DNA of 64,000 bases from Megalobrama amblycephala (lineage: Eukaryota > Chordata > Actinopteri > Cypriniformes > Xenocyprididae), in NCBI RefSeq assembly GCF_018812025.1, contig NC_063052.1, positions 23,934,226 to 23,998,225 on the forward strand, read 5' to 3'. The notes under the pieces were generated by a model. It searched no databases. It was not told the origin of the DNA and saw only the letters and a list, made by a program, of their open reading frames with translations. The translations under genes were made by a program, and so were the position numbers. Positions 25,008 through 35,700 of this stretch are shown here, one piece after another. The stretch's first letter is position 1. Every line of letters begins with the position of its first letter.

Positions 25008-26337
25008 ACTGATTGCAAGTAGATAAAAGCCTAACTCAACTATCACAGTAGTCTCTTGCTGTGTCCCGCACCAACAACTGTGCAAAAGCTGTCAGTGGTA
25101 GTTGGGATACCACACAGGGCAATATCAAAAATGATGGGGTGTCAACAGGGGGTGCAGAAAAAAATATATTTTTGATGATTTGGATTCTTTGTAGTCACAA
25201 CACAAGATCTAATGTCTGAACACACACTAACACTTGCCTTTTCTACATGTACAGTACTAACACTACCAGAATTGCACTGTACTCTCTGAATCAGTAATTA
25301 CAAACTATAACTTACCAATTGTACTACAAGCAAATAGAAAACTGCTGGCATTGTAATTCTATGCAATTCTCTAATATTATGTGTCAAGTATCACTCTTTT
25401 TACTTCTATTCCTAAAAAGCACTTTAGTCTGCACTATCATTTAGAATGATGACAACGATGATGAGGGAGAGGTGATTGTGGGTGTTTCTATTTGTTTCAA
25501 TGTGTCTTCCATAGATTCAGAAACATTTTAATACCAAAACTCTTCTAGTTCTTACATATAATTTTGTGAAAAATTGTAAACACTGCTTTCTTTTTGCTCT
25601 GTATTAGACCATAACAAAATTGTAATTTTATTAAAAAAAAAGGGAAATGCTTTTTGACTGACTTATACCACTGGTTTATGTGGAGATGATGCTTCTGTTT
25701 GAAATTCAATATTAAACTAGCTTACTTAAGATGTGTTTACAAGTCTACCTTTATAAAAAATGAGCAGCTCTACATACCTGGACTTGTGCAGTTGTTCTCT
25801 TAATCGTAGACCACTTCAAACTTGGTCAAACTGTATGGGGAGCATCTGTGAGCAATCTTCAGGTCTTTTCCCATTGCAATGACATCCAAGCCAATGTTGT
25901 TTTAGGGTCCTTATGGTGAAAGGTAAATTTTTCACTAGTCTGAAGTTATGTGTCCTCTGACCCAACACACCACACCCTACTTTACTTACTAAGACCATTC
26001 TTAGAAGTTTTGCAGTATGCATTCCTAATAATACAATATACAAAATAAAACCTAGAGATTATGATGTATAATACAATAAACATACTGTTATGTGCTAATG
26101 CACCAATGTTAAAGGGTATTGTTGAATGCACCACTGCCCTAATATGGCCATATGATGGCACTGTCTGGTTGTGTTCTGGTGATGTAGACTTGTCTGTAAT
26201 GAGCTTGTTGGTTCCCTCTTTCTTCATGGGTTACTAGAGCTGCCTAGATTAAATCAATATGCTTCATTTGCTTCAGGCACAAAGAACCACAGAATTACTA
26301 CACGCACATCCTGCAGTAAATGTCTGTAAATAATAAA
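25008..26337 (+). other. ptpn23: ptpn23 3' UTR, no PTP exons seen
   Basis: AT-rich sequence with candidate poly(A) signals ATTAAA at 25711-25716 and AATAAA at 26332-26337. I read all forward frames from 25008 to 27600 for the protein-tyrosine-phosphatase signature (HC-x5-R) and the KNRY-type and WPD-region motifs and found none. Confidence 0.6.
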
Positions 26338-27123
26338 ACAGGCATGTTCATATCGAGTCAGGCCTTTAGACTATTCAAGTCTATAAACATTAAAAAAATA
26401 AAAATAAAAAATAAACACTCTTAAACTGTACTCATAAACAGATCAAAGAGAGGCCTAGGATATAAAGTCACATGGTTCACTTTATGCTTAATAGGTAGTG
26501 ACTGGAATCTAGTATTGAACAGTATTGATGTATCTCATGGCAAATACAAGACAGGCAATGTTTGTAACTACTCGGAAATGTTTTTGTCTTGTGAGTTCAA
26601 GAGCCCATTACTCTTCTAAGATACCCAGTCTTTTATTTCAGCAGTCTGTTCACGCCATCCCTTGCTTTGATGGAGTGAGCATTGGGAGAGCAACTGACCC
26701 AGTTTTTTCTTTATAGGATGGTTTTGGCTTGAGCAGAATAGCACACTTAGTATTGAAGTGTTGTTAGAGGACATGGTATTAGTTTATATTATCAGCATAC
26801 ATCGGTCAGTCGTCTCATATAGATTGCATGTGGAAGATAATATATTTTGATACACAATGTAGTTTTTTAACATCAAGATTTTAGGGTAAGTTATAATTGG
26901 TCCACATTTTTATTATTATTTTAAATCAGTTTTGCAGTTAAATAGTACTGCAGTGTGACAAAAGTGACACCATATTCAAATTTGAATTTTTGATACGTAG
27001 AAAATATAAACCTCAACTTGCATTTTTTTCTACCATTTCTACAGATGATGAAAATAATTATCAATTTTTTTTTTCAAAGGAACCAATAATAAACAACGTC
27101 AAATCTAAACAATTCTAAAACTC

Positions 27124-27609
27124 TTTATTCTCAGTGAAAGTATTAATCTAACATTAAAAACACACAAAAAGCACCTTGTTAATAATAATCAATTTTGTTT
27201 GTATACCCTGAATGTTTACAGGTTCCATCATTTCTGTCAATGCATGTGTGTGAATATGAATGTGCTGTTTGACAAAATACAACATGGCACCAAAACACAT
27301 CTGAAATCCACATTTGTGACTGTAATACCAAATTAACAGTTTTTCAAATTCTTATTTTCCCTTTATATTCCTGTTGCACAGGTCTAGTAATCTTCATTGT
27401 GCTGCTGTGCAGTTTTGTTTCAAATAAGAGTCAAGGTCAATGCTATTAAATTGTGTCCGAATTCATGTCTTGTTCATCCAAAACACTCACTTGTTAACAA
27501 TCAATGTCTCATAATTCATAACGGTCAAGTCGCATATGTGAAGTATAATTTTTCATTTCTTTTGTTCAAGTTGTTGTACATCAGACAGTGTTGAAGGCTT
27601 CCACTTGTA
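27124..27609 (-). other. 3' UTR of the minus-strand gene at 27610-27900
   Basis: A minus-strand AATAAA (TTTATT on +, 27124-27129) lies about 480 bases past the stop. The gene is convergent with ptpn23, whose last poly(A) signal is at 26332. Confidence 0.45.
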
Positions 27610-27900
27610 TTAAGGTGTGTAGGCCGTGCCCAGGTAAGGGCTGGATGACCCGGAGAGCACTCCCGGTAAGGAACGTGTGCTAATGGGGCTGTAGCCTGGT
27701 TCGGAGCTGCGTCTGGAGCAGAGCTGAGACAGAGGCCTCCCCTGTACAGATTTGCCAGGAGGCCGGCGCAACACGGGGGACTTTTTAGGGGATTTAGGGT
27801 GCTTGTAGAGGAAGACGTTGTAGTGAAGCGGGGGGCTTGTCTCTGGGAGCATTTTCGCCTCTTTGGGAAGAAGCAACTCTAAGTCGATGGTCACACCACC
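27610..27900 (-). CDS. Last coding exon of an unrecognised gene (96 codons plus stop)
   Basis: The minus-strand acceptor GTGTCCAG ends at 27901 and the exon runs to TAA at 27610-27612. Codon use and GC content are well above the flanks. The product begins GGVTIDLELLLPKEAKM and is then basic and Ser/Pro-rich, with KHPKSPKKSPVLRRPPGK and CSRRSSEPGYSPISTRS, which look like proline-directed and basophilic kinase sites; it ends SSPYLGTAYTP. I do not recognise the family. Upstream exons were not found between 27901 and 32551. The exon is in phase 0, so joining to cspg5 exon 47013-47069 would stay open, but cspg5 has its own terminal exon and poly(A) signal before it, so a separate gene is likelier. 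Confidence 0.6.
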   Translation of the reverse strand, partial: GGVTIDLELLLPKEAKMLPETSPPLHYNVFLYKHPKSPKKSPVLRRPPGKSVQGRPLSQLCSRRSSEPGYSPISTRSLPGVLSGSSSPYLGTAYTP

Positions 27901-28590
27901 CTGGACACGTACACACACGCAATCGCACAAAATGCAAGCATAACAACACAAACATAGGAATCAAAAAGCACATACAACACACAATTACAGATAGACACAA
28001 ACACATAGCAATACAAAATCAAAGAAAAAGCAAGAAAGTATAAAGAATTTAACAAAAATCACATAAATTGTTGATAATGACTCCCTCATGAGCCGCTAAA
28101 ATTAAAGTCAGTAAAAATAGGAAACTTAAATCATTATTTTAAGAACATTAGTATAAGTTGAGTAATTTCAGTGTTGAAACCAACCTGGCACAAACTGTAT
28201 ATGAGGTGGGCATAACTCAAGAGCGAGTTATCAGCTTGCAGGAATTGATCTCAGATTATCAAGAATATGCAAGTTTAAGTAAACAAAGGATTGTACTTGC
28301 ACTTTGTATTAAGTATTGTAATACCTTATTTTGTGGCTCATTCCCAACTTTCAAATGTACTAGACTGACTGCCTACTTGTTTCTATCAATTCTGCTCATA
28401 ATTGCTATGCAGTCATCTGGCATTAGTCACCAAATGAATTCAAATGTCTTAACTGTTTTATCAGTAATTCAATTCTTCAACAGATTAGATTCAAGAGCTC
28501 AGTTTCTGCTCTTCAGAAAAATTCTAAGGGGAAGGAAGTTTTCTATGTTTGTCACATTCACATAATAGATGGGAAACTTTGGTGTCAGCT
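27901..28590. other. No further gene seen
   Basis: AT-rich sequence upstream (minus sense) of the orphan exon, presumably its intron. An open frame on + at 28158-28565 lacks splice or family support. Confidence 0.4.
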
Positions 28591-30735
28591 TAAAGTGCCA
28601 CCTTTATGCTTTTTCAAACATTACCTTTCATGCTGTGTGTAATATAGCTGTTTGTGAATGTAAGGGTCTGCAATGTTTTAAAGATCGAAGAACATGACAA
28701 AGTCATTGTCTCTGAAAAGAAGGAATCGATTTTGAACTGCAGAAATGTGTCATCAGGAATTCCAGCCTCACTTCCGTAACATATCTACGTAGGTTTGTAA
28801 CAAATTTGCATAATGCCAGCCTACAGTCTTCATTGGCTGCCAGCGAACAACGTCTACTTTGACCCGCCCTCAAATACTTTAGTTGGTTCACGAGTTCGCA
28901 TATACATATAATACATATACATATAAATAGAGTAAGTTATGCGTATTTGGTGTGCTGTCCAGGGGAGGGCTTCAAGCTCAGAATTTCAGCCTGAACCAAG
29001 AGTACTCCCCCGGATTAAACTAAAAGTGAGGAGATGGGGTGGTGGAGGGATGCTGATGAACTGTCACCAAACAGAGGTGAGTCTGCAGTGTATATACCTC
29101 TCGTTGGTTGATTAGCTGAATGCTTCCCACTTGTGCTAATTAGGTTAATTTTTTGAACCTGCTCCTCCCGAATTTTGTGAATAAAACACCATTTAGTGTT
29201 GTTGACGTATTGAGAAGACGCTGTTTCCTGAGCTGCGAAAGCAAATTCCCTTTTGTAGACACTTCCAAAGGATTAGGATGTAAAGAGTCAGTTTTTTACA
29301 GTGATACCACAGCAGTAGAACTCCCAACCTTTTGTTGTGTTCCTGTCATTTTATTGACGACTGCTTCTCAAATCTCTGCGGGGTCAAAGGAGGATTTGCA
29401 AAACTTTTATCCAGTAAAGGGATAGTTCACCCAAAAATGAAAATTTGATGTTTATCTGCTTACCCCCAGCACATCCAAGATGTAGGTGACTTTGTTTCTT
29501 CAGTAGAACACAAATGATGATTTTTAACTCCAACCATTGCCGTCTGTCAGTCAAATAATGGGAGTGAATGGGAACTCGAAAAATAAGAGTAAAAAAAAAA
29601 AAAACTTGCATAGACAAATCCAAATTAAACCCTGCGGCTCGTGACGACGCATTGATGTCCTAAGACACGAAACGATCGGTTTGTGCAAGAAACCGAACAG
29701 TATTTATATCATTTTTTACCTCTAATACACCACTACGTCCAACTGCGTTCAGCATTCGCTTAGTGAGGTCTGATCGCGCTCTGACAACGGCAGTGATGTC
29801 TTGCGCTTATACTTCAATGAGTGTGAGACATCACTTCCGCTGTCAGAGCGCGATCAGACCTGTGTTCTATTAGAGGTAAAAAATTATATAAATACTGTTC
29901 GGTTTCTCGCACAAACCGATCGTTTCGTGTCTTAGGACATCAATGTGTCGTCATGAGCCACAGGGTTTAATTTGGATTTGTCTATGCAAGTCTTTTTGAC
30001 TCTTATTGTTCGAGTTCCCATTCACTCCCATTATTTGACTGACAGACGGCAGAGGTTGGAGTTAAAAATCATCATTTGTGTTCTACTGAAGAAACAAAGT
30101 CACCTACATCTTGGATGTGCTGGGGGTAAGCAGATAAACTTCAAATTTTCATTTTTGGGTGAACTATCCCTTTAAAAGATGGAGCAGTACCCGCTTTATT
30201 TGGATCAACTTGCTCCTGCGAATCACAACCTGTAAGTATATTTAACTATTGATGTATATAGACTACTTTCTACTAAGTGTTCAAAATACATAGTTTTGTG
30301 TTTTATAGGGAGCACACCAAGTGCACAGCTGTAGGCTAACTCATGTTAATGTAGTGAAATGGTTCTGCTAATCAGCTGGGCCCGCTATTACCTAAAATTG
30401 TGTTAATTAATGCAGATTGTCTGTCGTTCTTACTACCTGGAATAATGATAACGAATGGAGCAAGATTTTGCTGTAATGTCACATCAGTCATTCACGTGTA
30501 AGCAGCAGATCAATCACAACAGACTGGACCATCTGACCAATCAGAGCAGACTCTCAGAAATGAATGATTTGGAGAGAATCTTTGAACGGTTTCAGACTCT
30601 GAGAAATTAGGTGATGTGCAATGTATATTTTGAGAAAATGAAAATATTTTTTGACATTGGATGCATGTAAAACTATTGTAGGAGACCTCAAAAACAAAAT
30701 GAGGAACCTTTAAAATAGTATAATAGGGGCACTTT
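28591..30735. mobile_element. Non-autonomous DNA transposon, TIR TAAAGTGCC, interrupted by a foldback element
   Basis: The left end TAAAGTGCCACCTTTATGC and the right end AGTATAATAGGGGCACTTT are imperfect inverted copies. Its interior is split by the palindromic element at 29414-30174. Without that insert it is about 1.4 kb. No transposase is seen. Confidence 0.65.
29414..30174. mobile_element. Foldback element, nearly perfect palindrome of about 380 bp per arm
   Basis: Ends with TAAAGGGATAGTTCACCC and GGGTGAACTATCCCTTTA. The arms remain complementary almost to the centre near 29795: CATCCAAGATGTAGGTGAC at 29472-29490 is mirrored at about 30098-30116, and GAAACCGAACAGTATTTAT at 29690 at about 29890. 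Small differences include a longer A-run at 29591-29604 and an internal unpaired segment. The same short open frame appears on opposite strands in each arm, a consequence of the palindrome. Confidence 0.9.
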
Positions 30736-31757
30736 TTCTTTTTTTGCATTAGAATGTATGGCCAGATTTCTTAAAATTTGTGATGTGTAATTTGTAACGT
30801 ATCTATACACACACACACACATACATATATACTGTATATACACGTGTCTTATGCTCGCCAAGGCTGCATTTATTAAAAAAAAAAAAAAAAAATACAGTAA
30901 AATCAGCAATATAAGATTGCAATTTAAAGCAACCGTTTTAATTACTAACAACAATTAATACATTTTAAAATGTAATTTATTCCTGTGATGGCAAAGCTTA
31001 ATTTTTATCAGCCATTACTTCAGTCTTCAGTGTCAGACAAGCTTTCAAAAACCATTCTAATGATGATTTGATGCTCAAGTAACATTCCTTATTATTAATG
31101 TCAATGTTACAAAGAGTTGTGCTGCTTAATATTTCTGTGGAAACAGTAATATGTTGTTGTTTTTGTTTTGTTTTTAACCAGGATTCTTTAAATAGAAAAG
31201 TTCAAACAACCAGCATTTCTTTGAAATAGCTTTTCATAATTGAAGTCCATCACTTTATCAATTTAATACATCCTTGCTGAATAGAAGTATTAATTTCTTT
31301 AAAAATCTTACAGACCCCACATTTTAGAATACTGAATATTTATTTTGTAAAATTTAAATATAAAATTAATTTTGGAAAAAAAATATAAAATAGATTTGTC
31401 ACTAATCATAAGCAATTTTAGTTTTTACATTTTTAAATATTTATGATTTGTGGATATGTAGCCATTTTGCTCATTGCCTTTGCAAACTCGCAACCAAATT
31501 GGAAATCGTTATCCAAATTATACAAACCCAATATGTAAAGTCAGCCTATAGTCTTACAATAAGAGCATTGTTATGAGGGTGAAATGTCTAGTATGGTTAG
31601 CAATACCTAAGGAATGCTATAGCCATGCACAGGAGCCAAGCAAAAGAGTGAGGAGCAGCAGTGAAAGTGAAAAAGGAGTCAAAATGGGAGCAGTGGAGTT
31701 CAGGAATACACTGGCACTCAATTGTACCAGTAAAACGTTTTATTCCAAACAAACTTA
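30736..31757. other. Non-coding region with dispersed-repeat fragment
   Basis: About 30830-31330 belongs to the repeat family of 56858-58187 (shared CTGTGATGGCAAAGCTTAAT and related words). The rest is AT-rich without gene signal. Confidence 0.5.
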
Positions 31758-31758
31758 C

Positions 31759-31782
31759 TTTATTTATTGTCATTTGTTTTAT

Positions 31783-31814
<32 letters not shown>

Positions 31815-32551
31815 CAAAAACAATTTTCAATACATCAAAATTAGAAATCAATTAGTTTCAAGACACAATGAGCTTTAAAACTGTATCATACTGCATAATC
31901 AATATCAATCCAAGCAGTATTTGTAAGTATATATTCAGACATACGCACTGAATAAGTCAACAAACATCAACAAATCTTTTTTTTTTCTTTTTTTTTTTTT
32001 TAACACTGTCTAAATAGCTATGTTATTTCCCACAGACGTTTTCTTTTGCACGAAAGAACACCAATGCATGCTGACTAAGGCAGGACAGACAGGAGTTCAT
32101 AAGGTGAAGGTGTCACAGCGGTGTGGACTGAAGGTCAAAGGTTGTAAACCTGGCGGCTAAACCTTTGCGTTGTGGGGTGAAGTGTTTCATAGCGTAGCGT
32201 GATTTAGCGGGACATAGCATAACAAAGCCTGACATAACATGATGCAGCGTGACATCAGCAGTGACAGCAAACAAGGACAAGGTGAATGTGGCAACGCCAA
32301 TGTGCAGGTAGGGTACTCTGGCAATAAGAACTCCATCGTGTGATGAGAGCGCACAAACATAAGTTAGCATGCTAGTTCAGCTTGTGTGTTCTGAAGCTCA
32401 CATTGAGCCATCTTGAGGTGACTGCAAGGAAGAGTGCCATGTCAATGTTTAGTCTATTAATTAGGGAATTTTAGTAATTTTAAGAGGTCGAATGGTGTCA
32501 AATGTGTCTCTCGTTACAGTCACAGCGCCAGCCTGTGGCAACAGGATGTTA
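31759..32551 (-). other. cspg5: cspg5 3' UTR
   Basis: Extends from the TAG at 32552-32554 to a minus-strand AATAAA at 31759-31764. A/T homopolymers at 31787-31810 and 31977-32001 lie within it. Confidence 0.5.
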
Positions 32552-32713
32552 CTACACGATGTTCATGTTGTTCTGCAGTGAGTTTACCTCCTCTGCATTG
32601 TCTTCTGTGGCGGCCTTGTCGTTTTCGAGTTTTGGCATGAGTGAGTTCTGGTTGTTCAAAGGCTCGTCCTCTTTAGGGGGACATTTGCATGGCTCTTCTT
32701 TGCAAGCGTCATC
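32552..32713 (-). other. cspg5: cspg5 terminal coding exon
   Basis: 54 codons including TAG: DDACKEEPCK, then NNQNSLMPKLENDKAA and EEVNSLQNNMNIV. This matches the mammalian tail pattern (QNSMSPKLE, then NCLQNNLT at the end). The acceptor CCATAG lies at 32714-32719, about 17 bases from the (TG)n tract on the transcribed strand. Confidence 0.9.
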
Positions 32714-32728
32714 CTATGGAGGAACATG

Positions 32729-32785
<57 letters not shown>

Positions 32786-35700
32786 TTACTACGAGAAAAG
32801 GAAAGTAAACAATGCTACCCTTTTACACCTAGCATTAACATCTCAAATGGTGCATAAGTCATATAGACTTATTTTTACGATACTTTGTGGTGCTTTTTGG
32901 AGCTTGACAGCCCCCAATGACTTTTTTCAGTGTATGGTGGGGGAAAAAAACCTATGTGAAAACAAAATGAGATTTGGAATGGCATGAAGCAGAGTAAATG
33001 ATATGTTTATTCTCCTTGGCTTCATTTTGGGTCTCTCTTGTATATTGTTGATTGTCTATTGCTTGCTTACTTTGATTATGTCTCTAACTTGTTCTCTTTT
33101 AATTCATTGTACAGCACTTTGGTCAACCCCAGTTCATGTACACATTGATTGATTGAAAATTGGGTATATTTTGGGGAACAATCCTTTAAAACCAGGGGTT
33201 TAAACCTGCTAGGAAGCAGTTTTTTTTAGTGCAATTATGTAATGCAAGTCTGCGTTTCCATCCAAAAATTGCATATTTCCCTACTGTATCATACGTGAAA
33301 AACAGTGTATGACGAGTTGTACATCCAAATTCATAGTGCTCATAAAAGAGTAGGCAAAATTACACGGACTTACTAATTGAGGTGAGATTCTGAAGTGTGC
33401 ATACAATGGACATTTAATGCCAGCCTACATTGACATTTAATGGACATCCCATGAGGGACAATTTATGAATGACAGTGAAGCGACGCAACTAATGCTGGTA
33501 GGTGATGATTATGACAACATGGAAAATATAGTATATCTGTATAATATGAATGAAATTCAGACAAACAGTTAAACATACTTTTTAGCTGTCGCAGAGTAAT
33601 TACTTATTCAGAATAAGTACCTACTCGAGAGAGTACTTGATTTTGGATGCAGCCCGAGACTCTTTATATTGTCCAAGCAGTAATAAAAAAAAAAAAACAA
33701 TGACGACGTCAAAATTATGACAAGTATATGACAACTAAAGAAAGTCATGTTGACTTGATTTGTATTTTTTTAATTGACCATTTCATAGTAATAATTATGA
33801 AATAAAGCCATAAAATTAAAAGATTAACAGGATTTAAACATTGTTGGCAGGAGACCCAACTTTGGTTTGAAGACAAAAAACAATATTCTCTCACCATTCC
33901 TGATTTCTAACACACACAAATTGTTTAGCGTGGTCTTACGGCTGTCAGAGCGGAAAGGAAAGCTGCTGCTCTTGTTTGTTTTCCCGTCATCTCCAGACGA
34001 GTTCATATGTAAATTTTGTCCATTAGATCCAAAGATCTGAAAAAACCCGTACACTTACCCGCCCATAGACCCTCCCCTTAATAGAAATCAGGGGCTATAT
34101 TCACAAAACATCTTAAGGCTAATAGTAGCTCCTAACTTGCAGATATAGGAGAAACTCTTAAAAATAATGGGTGTCAATCCTAATTGTAGGACTCCTAAAT
34201 TTTTGCTTTAAGAGTATTTCACAAAGCATTTTAACGCTAAAACTAGCTCCTAAATCTGTGGAACGTTAGGAGTAGTCAAGAGGACTCCTAAGTCACCCAG
34301 ATCAAATCACAAAGAATCCTAATGGCCGTTGCTGCCAATCTGCCACAGCAATCCACACAAAGACACTGTACACCATAAGGCAATATAGCGATAGCGCCTT
34401 GGTAGGTGCTGAACCTTTTCTTCATAAATGCAATAAATATTTATTTTGATTTATAGATTTGAAACTATGATAAAATGGCAAAAATAAATCTTTAATAAAT
34501 AAATGAATAAAGTCCGATTGTGGCAGTTGTTTTCACGAGTCCACACTTACAAATGATTGAATAGAGTAAAAAAAATATATAAGTGTATTTGGAGTGCTTG
34601 GAATTTAGCCCAAACCCAGAGTTCTCCCAGTATCTCCCAAACATTGTTTATAAAACATAATTTGTCGCTTGAATTCTGCATTCTCTCGAAACGCAGACAT
34701 GTAGAGGTTGAAAATTTCTCTGAACATATACTAGTTTTATTAGTGACATTTAGCCTACATTTTAAAACCTTTATTTGAATATGGCAACATGATACCTCAT
34801 TCTACAATATTTTAAGATTAAAATCGCTGTCAAAGATTCCTCCCCCATCAACCAATCACTGTGTGCATAGTTAGTAAGTGTGTTGACATCATCCATAACA
34901 ACGAGGTCAACCCCGCCCTTACTCTTAGCTTAAAGGTGCAATATGTAGGATTTTTGCAGTAAAATATCCAAAAACCACTAGGCCAGTGTTATATATTTTG
35001 TTCACTTGAGTACTTACAATATCCCAAAGGTTTCCAACTATTTGTAAATCGTGAGAAAATTGTAATTTTAGCCAAGGCTCCGGGACGTGTGAGTCGCCGC
35101 CTGTCAATTGCGTCATACCCGCGTTACCCTCGGTTTCCGGTTTTATTTTGTAGAAACCATGGAAACACCAAAGACGCTTTAATATATTACACGTTTTAAT
35201 AGACGAGAACAATTGTTTTGATATTTATAGACAGAAAACTAATTGTTGTTATATAGCTCAACACATTTAGTCTTATTGTTTAAATCAAATTTTCTTGATC
35301 TTTTGCGAGTACCATGCTTTACCATGCCTCAGAGAAAAACACCATTTTGTGAAGTAGCTAACATAGCATAATCAGATGCAGCTTTATTTTTAGTAACAGT
35401 AATACAGAATTTTCTCCATCATACAATACGGTTTAAAAATGAATTGAATGCCATTTATAAACACAAGCCATCCAGTATTTAATATGATATTCTAAAATCG
35501 ATCCATCTTACTGCAGTTTGTCTGTATATGATAAACAGAGCTGTTACCTCATACTCATGACCGGAAAAGCGGAAACGGCACCGGCGACTGTGGCATAATA
35601 AAAGTTCTGCTGCTCGTGAGGCGTGTGTTGGGCAATCGCTCCAGCGGCCTCGTTCAGCTCCCACAACACTCGGTCCTGCTCTGCTTCATACTACAGTAAC

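Noticed and set aside
25008..27600. Possible downstream PTP-domain exons for ptpn23
   Set aside because: No phosphatase signature or plausible splice-bounded exon is visible on +; the sequence is AT-rich UTR-like.
29384..30175. Two small proteins sharing the same sequence on opposite strands
   Set aside because: They are mirror images produced by the palindrome, not genes.
32502..32987. 161-codon frame on + containing a His/Thr run
   Set aside because: It is antisense to the cspg5 last exon and reads through the CA microsatellite.
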